Counted from the stretch's first letter, positions 17,964 through 28,319 are shown. The stretch is DNA of 64,000 bases from an uncultured Blastocatellia bacterium (GCA_946480785.1 CAMLLD010000023.1:6040-70039); one strand, 5' to 3'. Notes: a model not told the origin generated them from the sequence alone. Program-made: numbers and translations.

Positions 17964-18787
17964 TAGTCATTACCTCCCTCCCGGCGAACACTGATTTCGT
18001 GTCGCAGTTTGTCCAGAAACTCTTTTGCGGGCATACCCTCATACGAACGCTGATCGTTTTGATCGTCCAACGGTGAGACGACTTGATCCTTGATGGAGTA
18101 GGCAGTAGTGATTATGTAGTCCTTGACGGTTTTATCCGGCCTCCTGAGAAAGAAAACGTACTGTGTCCCGATCTCCGGGTAGTTACACCCGGAAATAATG
18201 AAATGGCTGATGTGACCGGATGGAAATTGCAAAGTTCCACCAGGCAACCAGGCCGTTATCTCATCTTGTGCGGAAATCACATTGTCGGGATCCGGCTTGA
18301 GAACATCAGTAACTGCCAATTTGTATTCGCTAAAGACCCCGGTGTGCTCTTGATTGAGATAAGCCTTACCGCTGGTAGCGTTGGCGATCACGATGACGTA
18401 ACCGCGGATAGGTAAGCCCATCGGATCTGGCATCTCGCCTGGTTTGACTATCTGCACAGTATCGATGAACGTTAGATCGATGCTCTCCGTCCGGCCGTTT
18501 ATTTCACGGACGCCGGGATCGTGTATGACCTTGTGTGTATAAACTCCCTTGCCGAGACGGTCTCTGACCTGTCGCCGTTGCTCATCTTGTGAGTCTGAAG
18601 GGACGGATGGTTCATCGAATCGCACGACGGGCGGAAGAGCTGAGTGTTTGGACAGGATTTTGCGAAGTTCATCTTTCGGAGACATTCCGGGTGGTAGTGG
18701 CCGGAGTTGATCACGTGTGGGAAACGAGAAGGCGGCGAGGGCGACACCGGCCACTAACAAGAGGATTTTTGCCAAGTAGTTTTGCAT
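17963..18787 (-). CDS. Secreted protein of unknown function, partner of the metalloprotease
   Basis: The 274-residue protein has a signal peptide ([18 protein letters not shown]). The central part (about 120-225) looks like a beta-sandwich: [51 protein letters not shown] and [15 protein letters not shown]...G...YVFFL pattern of this kind is common in exported acidobacterial proteins of unknown role. The C-terminus is charged ([17 protein letters not shown]). Its stop shares a base with the protease start. It may be a chaperone, inhibitor or substrate for the protease, but nothing in the sequence decides this. Confidence 0.65.
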   Translation of the reverse strand: MQNYLAKILLLVAGVALAAFSFPTRDQLRPLPPGMSPKDELRKILSKHSALPPVVRFDEPSVPSDSQDEQRRQVRDRLGKGVYTHKVIHDPGVREINGRTESIDLTFIDTVQIVKPGEMPDPMGLPIRGYVIVIANATSGKAYLNQEHTGVFSEYKLAVTDVLKPDPDNVISAQDEITAWLPGGTLQFPSGHISHFIISGCNYPEIGTQYVFFLRRPDKTVKDYIITTAYSIKDQVVSPLDDQNDQRSYEGMPAKEFLDKLRHEISVRREGGND

Positions 18788-19067
18788 TTGAGTCCTTTCG
18801 TGAGTCTGAGGTTTTCATCCAGTAACCAGAACGTAAACACACTGCCTCCTGGCAGCCGAAGGGGGTTAATTCTGGGTCTTAATTCCGCGCGCAAGAATGA
18901 GGCACACGCGGCTCTGGGTGAGCAGACGCTACGCGACTAACGGGAAGCTTGTCAAGCATGTCATCGAGGCTGTGTCTTTGCGCCCCAGCGTCAAACTCGC
19001 TAAACTTCAACTTGAATCACAACAACCTACAACTACTTCTTCCCGAGGAAAGAGTTTGAGCATCACT

Positions 19068-21947
19068 ATGCCAGAATGTCCTTTTGATTCATTGCAAACT
19101 TTCAATTCGCCCCGCGGCCCAGCCGGACGTTTTCATTCACTGCCACAGCTCGAAAAAAGCGGCGTTGGTCCAATCTCGCGCCTGCCGCACAGTATCCGTG
19201 TCGTGCTCGAGTCGGTGCTGCGCAACTGCGACGGCCAGAAGATCACCGAAGACGACGTGCGCGAGCTTGCTAACTGGCAGCCGAACGGCAAACGCGTCGA
19301 GGAGATCCCGTTCGTCGTGGCGCGCGTGTTGTTGCAGGACTTCACGGGCGTGCCGCTGCTCGTCGATCTCGCGGCGATGCGTTCGGCCGTAGCGCGACTC
19401 AACAAAAACACCGGTATCATCGAGCCGCTCGTGCCCGTCGATCTCGTCATCGACCACTCGGTCCAGGTCGACTTCTCCAGCACGCGCGACGCGTTTGAAA
19501 AGAACATGGAGATGGAGTTCAAACGCAATCGCTCGCGCTACCAGTTTCTCAAGTGGGGCACGCAGGCGTTTGACGGCTTTCGCGTGATTCCGCCGGGCAT
19601 CGGCATCTGCCACCAGGTGAATCTCGAATATCTCGCGAAGAACGTTTGGGAGAAGACGGTCTACTTTCCCGACACGCTCGTCGGCACCGACTCGCACACG
19701 ACGATGGTCAACGGCCTCGGTGTCGTCGGTTGGGGCGTCGGCGGTATTGAAGCTGAAGCGGCGATGTTGGGCCAACCGGTTTACTTTTTGACACCGGACG
19801 TGGTTGGGGTTCATTTGAGCGGCAGTTTGAATGAAGGCGTCACGGCGACGGATCTCGTGCTGCGTGTGACGGAGATGATGCGCAAAGCGAAGGTCGTCGG
19901 AAAGTTTGTCGAGTTTCACGGCGAAGGCGCGGCGAGTTTGTCGGTCACGGACCGCGCGACTATCGCGAACATGGCGCCGGAGTATGGCGCAACGATGGGC
20001 TTCTTCCCGGTTGACGAGGAGACGTGCGCGTATCTGCTGGCGACGGGAAGATCTGAGGAGCACGTCGATCTCGTGCGGGAGTATTACAAAGCGCAGGGCA
20101 TGTTTGGCATGCCGAAGCAGGGTGAGTGTGATTACAGCGTGGTCTTCGATCTCGATCTCGCGTCGATCGCGCCGAGCGTTGCTGGTCCAAAGCGACCGCA
20201 GGATCGTATCGAGCTTTCGAACTTGAAAGAGCAGTTCGCGCAGTTGATGCTGAAGCCGGCGAACGAAGGCGGTTACGGCAAGACCGAGGACGAGCTCTGG
20301 ACGCGTTATCACGTGAAGATTGGCGCCGATCGGCAACGCTCGATTGCCGGCGGTGGTGAACAACGCGGGGAAACCGTGCCCGTGGCCGTCAAAAATCACG
20401 TCAGCGAGCAGAACACCAGCGTCTGGACCGAAACGGAAATGGTCAACAACCGTCCGACGCCGGACATCGTGCCGGAGATTCCCGAAGACGAATTTCCGAC
20501 GGGCGATGAGCTGATCGGTCATGGCGATGTTTTGATCGCGGCGATCACTTCGTGCACAAACACTTCGAATCCGAGCGTGATGCTTGCCGCGGGACTCGTG
20601 GCGAAGAAAGCGGTCGAACACGGCCTGTCGGTGAGTCCGAAAGTCAAGAACTCGCTCGCGCCCGGTTCGCGCGTCGTGACGGATTACCTCGAACGCACCG
20701 GCTTGCAACCTTATCTGAACGAGCTCGGCTTCAATCTCGTCGGTTACGGTTGCACCACCTGCATCGGCAACTCTGGTCCACTCGATCCGTCGATCGAGCA
20801 GATCATTTCAGAACGCGACATCGTTGGCGCTTCCGTGTTGTCGGGCAACCGCAACTTCGAAGCGCGCGTGCACCAGAGTATCAAAGCGAATTTCCTGATG
20901 AGCCCGCCGCTTGTCGTTGCGTTCGCGCTCGCCGGCCGGATCGACATGGACTTTGCCAACGAGCCGATCGGCAGCGGCAAAGATGGCCGCGACATTTATC
21001 TGCGCGACATCTGGCCCACGATGGAAGAGGTCCGCGAGCTGATGAGTGCGGCGTTCGATCCGGAAACGTATCGGCGTCTTTACGGCAACTTCGCGGAACA
21101 GAACCCGATGTGGAACGAGATTCCGACCTCCACCGGAAACGTTTATCAGTGGGAACCGGAGTCGACTTACATTCGCGAGCCGCCTTACTTCGACGACTTC
21201 CACAGCTCACTCGAACCGTTGTCTGATGTGAAAGGCGCGCGTCCGCTCGCGATCTTCGGCGATTCCGTCACGACCGATCACATCAGTCCCGCGGGCGCGA
21301 TCAAACCGTCGTCACCGGCCGGTCTCTACCTGCAGGAGAAGGGCGTCGACATCAAAGATTTCAACAGCTACGGCGCGCGCCGCGGCAATCACGAGGTGAT
21401 GGTGCGCGGCACGTTTGCGAACGTGCGCATCAAGAACCTGATGGTGCCGGGCGTCGAAGGCGGCGTGACGATTCATCATCCCGCTGAAGAACGCATGAGC
21501 ATTTACGATGCAGCGATGCGCTACCAGTCTGAAGGGGTGCCGCTCGTGATCGTTGCGGGTCAGGAATACGGCACCGGCAGCTCGCGCGACTGGGCCGCGA
21601 AAGGCACAAGCCTGCTCGGAGTCAAAGCCGTGATCGCGCAAAGCTTCGAACGCATTCATCGCAGCAATCTCGTCGGCATGGGCGTGCTGCCGTGCCAGTT
21701 CAAAGACGACACGAGCGCGGCGTCGTTGCGGCTCGACGGCAGCGAGCGTTTTGATCTGTTGGGTATTGGAGATGGAATCGAACCGGGCGAAGAGATCACG
21801 CTCGTAATTCATCGCAAGAGCGGCGCGGTTGAGGAAGTTCCGTTAACCTTACGCATCGACACGCCGATCGAAGTCGATTACTACCAACACGGCGGGATTC
21901 TCCCGTTCGTTTTACGACAACTACTCGCGGGGACAACAGATTTTTAG
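19068..21947 (+). CDS. acnA: Aconitate hydratase (AcnA type)
   Basis: Aconitase interconverts citrate and isocitrate in the TCA cycle with a 4Fe-4S cluster. The start is ATG 19068 ([12 protein letters not shown]); TTG 19056, better spaced from gaggaaagag at 19045, is an alternative. The frame is open to 18897, but that extension has no family similarity. Motifs seen: [31 protein letters not shown], cluster ligands in [10 protein letters not shown] and [25 protein letters not shown] and [15 protein letters not shown]. At 959 residues it is longer than usual; about 60 extra residues lie just before [10 protein letters not shown]. An aldehyde dehydrogenase gene follows after 2 bases. Confidence 0.95.
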   Translation: MPECPFDSLQTFNSPRGPAGRFHSLPQLEKSGVGPISRLPHSIRVVLESVLRNCDGQKITEDDVRELANWQPNGKRVEEIPFVVARVLLQDFTGVPLLVDLAAMRSAVARLNKNTGIIEPLVPVDLVIDHSVQVDFSSTRDAFEKNMEMEFKRNRSRYQFLKWGTQAFDGFRVIPPGIGICHQVNLEYLAKNVWEKTVYFPDTLVGTDSHTTMVNGLGVVGWGVGGIEAEAAMLGQPVYFLTPDVVGVHLSGSLNEGVTATDLVLRVTEMMRKAKVVGKFVEFHGEGAASLSVTDRATIANMAPEYGATMGFFPVDEETCAYLLATGRSEEHVDLVREYYKAQGMFGMPKQGECDYSVVFDLDLASIAPSVAGPKRPQDRIELSNLKEQFAQLMLKPANEGGYGKTEDELWTRYHVKIGADRQRSIAGGGEQRGETVPVAVKNHVSEQNTSVWTETEMVNNRPTPDIVPEIPEDEFPTGDELIGHGDVLIAAITSCTNTSNPSVMLAAGLVAKKAVEHGLSVSPKVKNSLAPGSRVVTDYLERTGLQPYLNELGFNLVGYGCTTCIGNSGPLDPSIEQIISERDIVGASVLSGNRNFEARVHQSIKANFLMSPPLVVAFALAGRIDMDFANEPIGSGKDGRDIYLRDIWPTMEEVRELMSAAFDPETYRRLYGNFAEQNPMWNEIPTSTGNVYQWEPESTYIREPPYFDDFHSSLEPLSDVKGARPLAIFGDSVTTDHISPAGAIKPSSPAGLYLQEKGVDIKDFNSYGARRGNHEVMVRGTFANVRIKNLMVPGVEGGVTIHHPAEERMSIYDAAMRYQSEGVPLVIVAGQEYGTGSSRDWAAKGTSLLGVKAVIAQSFERIHRSNLVGMGVLPCQFKDDTSAASLRLDGSERFDLLGIGDGIEPGEEITLVIHRKSGAVEEVPLTLRIDTPIEVDYYQHGGILPFVLRQLLAGTTDF

Positions 21948-21949
21948 TT

Positions 21950-23425
21950 ATGGAAACCTACAAACTTTTTATCGATGGACAATGGATTGATTCCGAGTCA
22001 GGCAAAACTTTCAAGACGCCAAACCCGGCGACTGGCGAGACACTCGCGGAAGTCGCGGAAGCCGACAAAGCCGACATCGACAAAGCTGTCGCCGCCGCGC
22101 GACGAGCTTTCGACGGTAAGTGGTCCAAGCTGAGCGCGCGCGATCGCGGCCGTCTGCTCTACAAGCTCTCGCAACTCATCGAACAGCACGCCGCCGAACT
22201 CGCCGCGATCGAAACCGCCGACAACGGCAAGCCGATCAAAGAATCGCTCTACGTCGATCTGCCGCAGGTCGTCGAGAATTTCGAGTACTTCGCCGGTTGG
22301 GCCACGAAGATCGAAGGTGAAACGATTCCCGTTCCCGGCCGCATGTTCAACTACACGTTGCGCGAGCCGATCGGCGTTTGCGGCCAGATCATTCCGTGGA
22401 ACTTTCCGCTCTTGATGGCGGCGTGGAAACTCGCTCCCGCACTAGCCGCAGGCAACACAGTCGTGCTCAAACCGGCCGAACAAACGCCTGTCGGTGCGAT
22501 GGAGCTTGGCAAGTTGATCCAGGAGGCGGGCTTTCCTGAAGGTGTCGTGAACATCGTGCCCGGTTACGGTGAAACCGCGGGCGCCGCGCTCGCTTCGCAT
22601 AAAGGCATCGACAAGATCGCGTTCACTGGTTCGACCGAAGTCGGCAAACTGATCGCGAAGTCCGCGGCTGAGAACCTGACGAAAGTCTCTCTCGAACTCG
22701 GCGGCAAAGCACCGAACATCGTGTTTGCTGATTCCGATCTGGACCAGGCTGTCGCCGGCGCGATGATGGGAATCTTCTACAACCAGGGCCAGGTCTGTTG
22801 TGCCGGTTCGCGTCTGTTCGTCGAAGAGTCAGTCAAAGAACAGTTCGTTGGCAAACTGAGCGAGAAGGCGAGTAAGATCGTCGTCGGTGATCCGTCGGAC
22901 AAGGCGACGCAGATGGGACCGCAGGTTTCCGAAGAGCAGTTGAACCGGATTAAAGGTTACGTCGACATCGCGCGCAGTGAAGGCGCGGCGGTTGTGGCCG
23001 GTGGCGCGTCGCCGCAACTCGAAGGTTCGTTCCAGCGTGGCTACTTCTTCACGCCGACGATCTTCGACGAAGTGAAGAACAACATGCGTGTGGCCCAGGA
23101 AGAGATTTTTGGACCAGTCGTGTCGGTCATCACATTCAAGGATGAAGACGATCTGATCAAACAGGCCAACGACACGATCTATGGCTTGTCTGCCGGCATC
23201 TGGACGCGCGACATCACGCGCGCGCATCGCTTCGCGCGCGAGATCAAGGCCGGCGTGGTTTGGATTAACACCTTCAATATGTTCAATGCAGCGTCTCCCT
23301 TTGGCGGTTACAAGCAGTCGGGCTACGGGCGTGAAATGGGCCGGCACGCGCTCGATCTCTACACGCAGGTGAAGAGCGTTTGGGTGGACCTTTCCGGACG
23401 GCCCATCGGCTGGTTTGGGAAATGA
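21950..23425 (+). CDS. NAD(P)-dependent aldehyde dehydrogenase
   Basis: The enzyme oxidises an aldehyde to the acid through a cysteine thioester. It has 491 residues. Visible are IIPWNFPLLMAAWKLAPALA near 145, the cofactor phrase FTGSTEVGK near 224, the general base in LELGGKAPNIVF near 246 and the nucleophile in GQVCCAGSRLFV near 280, followed by EEIFGPVVSVITF near 384 and PFGGYKQSGYGRE near 450. It is closest to the ALDH1/betaine-aldehyde-like group; the substrate is unknown. It is co-transcribed with aconitase by position. Confidence 0.93.
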   Translation: METYKLFIDGQWIDSESGKTFKTPNPATGETLAEVAEADKADIDKAVAAARRAFDGKWSKLSARDRGRLLYKLSQLIEQHAAELAAIETADNGKPIKESLYVDLPQVVENFEYFAGWATKIEGETIPVPGRMFNYTLREPIGVCGQIIPWNFPLLMAAWKLAPALAAGNTVVLKPAEQTPVGAMELGKLIQEAGFPEGVVNIVPGYGETAGAALASHKGIDKIAFTGSTEVGKLIAKSAAENLTKVSLELGGKAPNIVFADSDLDQAVAGAMMGIFYNQGQVCCAGSRLFVEESVKEQFVGKLSEKASKIVVGDPSDKATQMGPQVSEEQLNRIKGYVDIARSEGAAVVAGGASPQLEGSFQRGYFFTPTIFDEVKNNMRVAQEEIFGPVVSVITFKDEDDLIKQANDTIYGLSAGIWTRDITRAHRFAREIKAGVVWINTFNMFNAASPFGGYKQSGYGREMGRHALDLYTQVKSVWVDLSGRPIGWFGK

Positions 23426-23484
23426 AATCAGGATGGTAATATCAACCCCTCTCCCGCGATGAGACCAACATTGAAGGAGACGTT

Positions 23485-23838
23485 ATGCCAGCATTGAGAA
23501 AGACCGCCGCGTTCTTAGCTCTTCTCAGTGGGACAATTCTTTTTACCGCCTGTCCCAGCCAAACGAACATCGCCAGAATCAACGCCGATCCCGGACGTTA
23601 TCGCGGCAAAGAGGTCGGCATCGTTGGGCGCGTGACCGACAGCTATGGCGTGATGGGTCAGGGTGCTTACGAGATCGACGACGGCACCGGACGCATTTGG
23701 GTGGCTACGACACGCGGCGTGCCCACGCGCGGCTCGCGCGTCGGCACGAAGGGTTACGTCCATAGTGGCTTTAGTTGGGCCGGCCGCAGTTACGGCACGG
23801 TGCTCGAGGAAAAAGACCGCCGCGCGCAAACCAAGTAG
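23485..23838 (+). CDS. Small OB-fold lipoprotein
   Basis: The 117-residue protein starts after a good aaggaga site. A lipoprotein signal ends LLSGTILFTAC near residue 23. The mature part begins IARINADPGRYRGKEVGIVG, followed by YEIDDGTGRIWVATTRG and GTKGYVHSGFSWAGRSYGTV. The pattern (residues per strand, DDGTG turn) resembles the small exported OB-fold proteins of the tRNA_anti-like/BOF type. Its ligand is not known. Confidence 0.7.
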   Translation: MPALRKTAAFLALLSGTILFTACPSQTNIARINADPGRYRGKEVGIVGRVTDSYGVMGQGAYEIDDGTGRIWVATTRGVPTRGSRVGTKGYVHSGFSWAGRSYGTVLEEKDRRAQTK

Positions 23839-23852
23839 ACTCAGCTCGCTCA

Positions 23853-24308
23853 ATGGACCATGACTCTCCCCGCCAGCTTGTAGACTATCTCGACGAAGAG
23901 TTCACTCGTTTAATCAACCAGCTCAAGCAATTCGTCAATTCCATCACGCCGGATCTGCTTTATCGACGTCCACCCGCCGTGACGATCGGCGAGAACCTGC
24001 TGCGCAGCGCTGCGGCTCTCGAACAAACGTTTGGCGGACTCACGGCGAACCTTTGGGACGATCCGTTTGAATGGACTTTGCCTGAAACTCTTTCGACCGC
24101 CGCACTCGTAAATGAATATCTGTCGGAAGTCGATGCAGCGCGGCAGCGCGCGTTTCGAGCGATCGCGAGTGACAACGAGTTAAGGCGAAATGTTTCGGGG
24201 CCGTGGGACGAGCCGCGGCCGTTGTTTGCGGTTTTGCTCGAGACGCTGGTGAAAGCGAGCGATTATCACGGCCGCGCGGTCGCGACGCTCAAAACATTTT
24301 TCCAGTAA
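23853..24308 (+). CDS. DinB-like four-helix protein
   Basis: The start is ATG 23853 (MDHDSPRQLVDYLDEEFTRL); an upstream in-frame ATG at 23775 lies inside the previous gene. The 151-residue protein is almost all helical, with LINQLKQFVNSITPDLLYRR near 20, then a helix with ENLLRSAAALEQTFGGL and a final helix VLLETLVKASDYHGRAVATL. This arrangement resembles DinB/DUF664-type proteins, many of which bind a metal through three His; only one clear candidate His is seen here, so a metal site is doubtful. Confidence 0.6.
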   Translation: MDHDSPRQLVDYLDEEFTRLINQLKQFVNSITPDLLYRRPPAVTIGENLLRSAAALEQTFGGLTANLWDDPFEWTLPETLSTAALVNEYLSEVDAARQRAFRAIASDNELRRNVSGPWDEPRPLFAVLLETLVKASDYHGRAVATLKTFFQ

Positions 24309-24366
24309 AGGCTGCAACGGGTATTATCTAACGCGTCGTTAGAGTCCATTGGCGAGGAACGATCTC

Positions 24367-24915
24367 ATGTATTGTCCGCAATGCGGTCAGCAACAAGTTT
24401 CGGGAGCAGTGCGATTCTGTTCCCGTTGTGGTTTCCCGCTCGATGGCGTCATTCACTTGTTGGCGAGCGGCGGCATGATGCCTGTTTACCGCGCGTCTGA
24501 CGAGCCGGTGCAGATCTCGCCACGGCGCAAGGGCGTGAAACAGGGCGCGGTACTGTTGTTGTCGGGCGCGGTGATCGTTCCGATCCTCGGCACCATTGCG
24601 AGTTTCTCACCTTCGTATTTCCCGCAGTTGCTCGCGGCCCTCGCGGCGATCATTTGTTTCGTTGGTGGTCCATTCAGGATGCTTTACGCGGCGTTGTTCG
24701 AAGAGGGCGCGCCGAAGCGTGTGATGTATGGACCACCGCCGATGGCGCCGCAACAGTTTGCGCCGCCGCGGCAAAACACGGCGTTGCCGCCGCCTCCGGT
24801 TCATACACCTTCCTCATGGCGTGGCCGGCCGACGACGGCGGAGCTCGCCGATCGGCCCAGCGTCACAGAGAACACCACCCGCTTGCTCGACAAGGAAGAT
24901 CGTACAAACCAGTAG
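24367..24915 (+). CDS. Zinc-ribbon membrane protein
   Basis: From ATG 24367 the 182-residue protein opens with a zinc ribbon, MYCPQCGQQQVSGAVRFCSR followed by CG (CxxC...CxxC). Two hydrophobic segments follow (GAVLLLSGAVIVPILGTIAS near 60; FPQLLAALAAIICFVGGPF near 85), then a Pro-rich cytoplasmic tail (APPRQNTALPPPPVHTP). A TTG at 24349 is in frame, but the ATG is better placed relative to gagg at 24354. Zinc-ribbon plus two membrane helices is a widespread layout in this phylum with no known function. Its TAG is followed at once by the TTG of the next gene. Confidence 0.7.
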   Translation: MYCPQCGQQQVSGAVRFCSRCGFPLDGVIHLLASGGMMPVYRASDEPVQISPRRKGVKQGAVLLLSGAVIVPILGTIASFSPSYFPQLLAALAAIICFVGGPFRMLYAALFEEGAPKRVMYGPPPMAPQQFAPPRQNTALPPPPVHTPSSWRGRPTTAELADRPSVTENTTRLLDKEDRTNQ

Positions 24916-25968
24916 TTGCTAGCCGAAACGTTAAGAGAGTTGATACGCGCGCGTGGTCCGATCACGTTTCGTGATTGGATGGCGGCGGCGCTTTACGATC
25001 CTGAGTTTGGCTACTACAACCGCAGTGATTTGCAGCGTTGGGGCAGGGAAGCGGACTATCGCACGAGTGCTGAGCGCAGTGAGTTGTTTGCGGCGACGTT
25101 TGCGCGGTACTTTGCGCGGCTTTATGAAGAGCTTGGTCGTCCGGCGCGTTGGACCATTGTCGAGGGTGGCCCTGGTCAGGGGTGGTTTGCGCAACGGGTG
25201 TTGCGGAGTTTAGCGGAAGAGTATCCGCATGTTTTTGAGGCGACGCTCTATTGTTTGGAGGAGATAAGCGAAGACTCCACGTCTCGTGCGCGTGAGTTGT
25301 TGGCTGAGTTTGGAGAACGTGTTTGCTACAAGTGGCGAGAGATGTTGGATAAAGGGATTTACTTCTCCAACGAGTTGCTCGACGCGTTTCCAGTTCACCG
25401 TGTCGTTAGAGAAGGCGAGCTTCACGTTATATTGGATTCCAACAACAACTTCACTTGGACCACCGGTCCGTTCTCGACACCTCGTCTAGCGGAGCCCGCG
25501 CTTTCACTCGCAGAGGGCCAAATAATCGAGGTCAACTTAGGCGTGGATGATTGGTTCGCTGGCGTGGCGTCGAAAATGAAGCAAGGATTTGTCGTTACCG
25601 TTGATTACGGCGCGGAAGAGGATGAACTTTACGACCCGTTGTTGAGGCCGAACGGGACGTTGCGCGCGTTCTCGAAGCACGGGTTTGTTGATGAAGTGTT
25701 GTCCGCCCCCGGTGAGTACGACATCACGAGCAGCGTGAATTGGACGCAGGTGAAGCGCACGGGTGAGCGGTTGGGTTTTGAGACCATCGAGTTTGCAAAG
25801 CAGGACAAGTTTCTGCTAAGCGCCGGTTTGTTGGACGAGTTGGAGAAGAGATTATCGCGGATTGAAAACCAGGCGGATAAGCTGCGTCTGACGACCGATG
25901 CCCGCGAGATGATCTTACCCGGAGGCATGGCTTCAAGTTTTCAAGTGCTGGTTCAGAGACGAGTCTGA
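24916..25968 (+). CDS. SAM-dependent methyltransferase, MidA (NDUFAF7) family
   Basis: The 350-residue protein starts with TTG directly after the previous stop. The N-terminal phrase LIRARGPITFRDWMAAALYD and the following PEFGYYN are the family hallmark, followed by the SAM-binding loop EGGPGQGWFAQRVL near 83 and SNELLDAFPVHRVV near 149. Mitochondrial NDUFAF7 methylates an arginine of complex I; the bacterial role is not settled. The gene follows the zinc-ribbon gene without a gap, suggesting coupling. Confidence 0.87.
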   Translation: MLAETLRELIRARGPITFRDWMAAALYDPEFGYYNRSDLQRWGREADYRTSAERSELFAATFARYFARLYEELGRPARWTIVEGGPGQGWFAQRVLRSLAEEYPHVFEATLYCLEEISEDSTSRARELLAEFGERVCYKWREMLDKGIYFSNELLDAFPVHRVVREGELHVILDSNNNFTWTTGPFSTPRLAEPALSLAEGQIIEVNLGVDDWFAGVASKMKQGFVVTVDYGAEEDELYDPLLRPNGTLRAFSKHGFVDEVLSAPGEYDITSSVNWTQVKRTGERLGFETIEFAKQDKFLLSAGLLDELEKRLSRIENQADKLRLTTDAREMILPGGMASSFQVLVQRRV

Positions 25969-25979
25969 GGAGGAAAACG

Positions 25980-26666
25980 ATGGGGCGTGAGTTCGAACTG
26001 ATCGACGTTTGTCACAGCATTGAACACGGGATGATCACTTACAAGGGTTTGCCCGCGCCGGTGATCAGCGATCATTTGCGGCGCGAAGATTCGCACACGC
26101 GTTACGCGCCCGGCACCGAGTTTCACATCGGCAGGATCGACATGGTCGCGAACACCGGCACGTATCTCGACACGCCCTTTCATCGCTACGCGCGCGGCAA
26201 AGATCTCGCGCAGCTCGATCTCTACTCCGTTGCCAATCTCGATGGCCTCGTGATTCGCTGTCCTGGTGTGCGTGAGATCGACGAGACTCGTTTCCGCGAT
26301 TTGGAACTCAACGGCGATCTCGACGTTAACGGCAAGGCCGTCCTGCTGCACACCGGTTGGGACCAACACTGGCGCACCGAAGAATATTCGAACGGCAATC
26401 ACCCTTATCTCACAGGCCCGGCCGCCACTTATCTCGCGAAAAACGGGGCCGCCTTAGTCGGCATCGACTCCTTCAACATCGATTCAACCGCGGACGGTAC
26501 CCGCCCCGCGCATACAATCCTTCTCGGCCACGACATTCCCATCGTCGAACACCTCTGCGGCCTCGGCGACCTCCCCGACACCGGCTTCAAGTTCTTCGCC
26601 GTCCCCGTGAAAGTAAAACGCTTCGGCACCTTCCCCGTGCGCGCCTTCGGCCTGGTTTCGCGTTGA
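25980..26666 (+). CDS. Cyclase family protein (kynurenine formamidase-like hydrolase)
   Basis: The 228-residue protein follows a strong gaggaggaaaa site. It shows ELIDVCHSIEHGMITYKGLP at the start and NTGTYLDTPFHRYARGKD near 57, the metal-binding region of the cyclase/KynB family (usually HxGTHxDxPxH). Here the first His is Asn and the second is Tyr, as in a subset of the family. Later VLLHTGWDQHW near 120 and VGIDSFNIDS near 160 also match. Related enzymes hydrolyse N-formylkynurenine or isatin; no other tryptophan-catabolic gene is near, so the substrate is open. Confidence 0.8.
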   Translation: MGREFELIDVCHSIEHGMITYKGLPAPVISDHLRREDSHTRYAPGTEFHIGRIDMVANTGTYLDTPFHRYARGKDLAQLDLYSVANLDGLVIRCPGVREIDETRFRDLELNGDLDVNGKAVLLHTGWDQHWRTEEYSNGNHPYLTGPAATYLAKNGAALVGIDSFNIDSTADGTRPAHTILLGHDIPIVEHLCGLGDLPDTGFKFFAVPVKVKRFGTFPVRAFGLVSR

Positions 26667-26667
26667 A

Positions 26668-28314
26668 TTAATGTCTTGACGCTATCGCGAGAAACGCTTT
26701 TGCTTCGCTGATCTCCGGACGCGGTGTGTCGGCTTGTTGAGTCAGGGCGAGGAGTTTCTGGTAATAGGTGCGGGCTTTCTTCTGATCTGCGGCGAGGCTT
26801 GCGGCGCGGGCGGCGCCGTAGATGCTGTTGAAGCGTTCGGGTGTGGTGCGAAGGGATGTTTCGAACTCTGCCAGGGCTGCTGCGGGCTGTTTCAATTCCA
26901 ACAGCAACTCGCCGAGCTGTTCGCGTGCGGGAAGGATCGCGCCGGGAGTGACGGGATGCTTGTCAGTTGCGTCGTCGAGGTCGGCGACGGCGCGCATGAG
27001 CCTCAATGCCTCGTCATGCTTTCCGTCAGCGTAAGCCACCCACGCCGCCGCGAGCTGGCGTTCGATCTCCACCTGCTTCGCCCAATCGTATTCCCCCTTG
27101 TTAATCACGAGCGCGTCGCGCAACGCCGCGAGTTGGTCCAACTCCTGTCGCGCTGAAGCAATATCACCCGTACGCGCAAAGCCGACCGCACGCGCAAAGT
27201 GAATGTGCGCTTCAGCCCAACGAAACTTCTGCCACGGAAACATCCCCACAGTGTTCGGCGGCAACGTCAACTTCGTCGCTTCGTCCCAGCGTTTCCGCTC
27301 GAGCACGTAACGCGCCGGAATCGCCGCAAACGCATACGCGACTTTGAAGTTCTGCGGTTCAGCACTCTTGAGCTGCAACATCTCCTCAAGCACGCCCAAC
27401 GCCTGCTTGTCCTGCGCGCTTTGCAAATACGCGTAGACCAGATAGTCCATCGCGTGAAGCTGCTCGTCCCACGCACCCGCCATCTTGTTCCGCAGCGCGA
27501 AAGCCTTCGCCGACGCTTCCGCATCGAGGTTCGAACGAATCGCTTCCTGCCACAAGCCGAGGCGAATGAAGATGTGCGACGGCATGTGTTGCGCGTGCGC
27601 CGACGCCGGCGCGATCTTCGCGTAGCTGCGCGCAGCAGGTAGCGCGAGTTGGGCCAGCGGCGGATAGTCGTAACTGTGAATCAGGTAGTGAGCGACGCCC
27701 GGATGCTGCGGCTGGCGCGCGAGCACGCGATTCAGAATCTGTGCGGCCTCCTTCTCGCGCGCATACGTCTTGTCGTTGGACATCATGCCCGTCGCGATGA
27801 GAGTCAACGCATAGAACACCGCCGCTTCCTGATCCGATCGATTGTTTTCGTAAAGCCGCTTCATCGCGTCGTGATACGCGAAAGTTCGCGTGCGATGATC
27901 GAGCTTGTCCGCGTCTTTGTAGAAGAGCTCGAGCGCGGCGATGTAATCACGCTCTCGCTGTGTACGCGCGCCAACCTGCTTCGCCTTTTCGATCGCGATC
28001 CAGCCGCGTTGCAACTCGTCCGCGGTCGGCGCGGCCCAGAGCGGATGATAGCTGGTCATCGCGACGCCCCAGTGCGCCATCCCGCATTGCGGATCGACAG
28101 CCGCAATCTCGTTGAAGGCCTTGGCGGCTTCTTCGTACTCGAACGAATGCAGCCACGCGACCGCGTGATTGAACTGCTTTTGTGCTTTGGGCGTGCAGGA
28201 GACGGTGAAGTTCACCTGCCCGAGTTTTTCAGACGGGTCGTGACGGTGATCTGCGTGTTGGCCGGTGATCGTTTGGACCACCAGCAACACGATAACGGCA
28301 GATCGAATAAACAC
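26668..28314 (-). CDS. Exported tetratricopeptide-repeat protein
   Basis: The 548-residue protein has a signal peptide (SAVIVLLVVQTITG) and then helical repeats. Near 38-75 it reads VSCTPKAQKQFNHAVAWLHS and YEEAAKAFNEIAAVDPQCG, then MAHWGVAMTSYHPLWAAPT, the pattern of acidobacterial exported TPR proteins. Further TPR-like helices occur near 190-250 and 460-530. Lone conserved-looking His residues (HYLIHSYDYPP, HAQHMPSHIF) near 205-245 might bind metal or haem. It starts 5 bases after the stop of the mlaD-like gene, so it belongs to that operon by position. Function unknown. Confidence 0.8.
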   Translation of the reverse strand: MFIRSAVIVLLVVQTITGQHADHRHDPSEKLGQVNFTVSCTPKAQKQFNHAVAWLHSFEYEEAAKAFNEIAAVDPQCGMAHWGVAMTSYHPLWAAPTADELQRGWIAIEKAKQVGARTQRERDYIAALELFYKDADKLDHRTRTFAYHDAMKRLYENNRSDQEAAVFYALTLIATGMMSNDKTYAREKEAAQILNRVLARQPQHPGVAHYLIHSYDYPPLAQLALPAARSYAKIAPASAHAQHMPSHIFIRLGLWQEAIRSNLDAEASAKAFALRNKMAGAWDEQLHAMDYLVYAYLQSAQDKQALGVLEEMLQLKSAEPQNFKVAYAFAAIPARYVLERKRWDEATKLTLPPNTVGMFPWQKFRWAEAHIHFARAVGFARTGDIASARQELDQLAALRDALVINKGEYDWAKQVEIERQLAAAWVAYADGKHDEALRLMRAVADLDDATDKHPVTPGAILPAREQLGELLLELKQPAAALAEFETSLRTTPERFNSIYGAARAASLAADQKKARTYYQKLLALTQQADTPRPEISEAKAFLAIASRH

Positions 28315-28319
28315 GATCT

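Noticed and set aside
18897..19067. N-terminal extension of aconitase to an upstream ATG
   Set aside because: The added residues have no aconitase similarity and the region upstream of 19068 holds a suitable ribosome site closer to the gene.
19137..20708. Long minus-strand open frame (523 codons) opposite the aconitase gene
   Set aside because: Its translation is Arg/His-rich without any family pattern and mirrors the codon bias of acnA; a shadow frame.
26130..26200. Cyclase-family metal site lacking two His as a degenerate enzyme
   Set aside because: The NTGTYLDTPFH variant is found in a known subset of the family, so it is not by itself evidence of loss of function.
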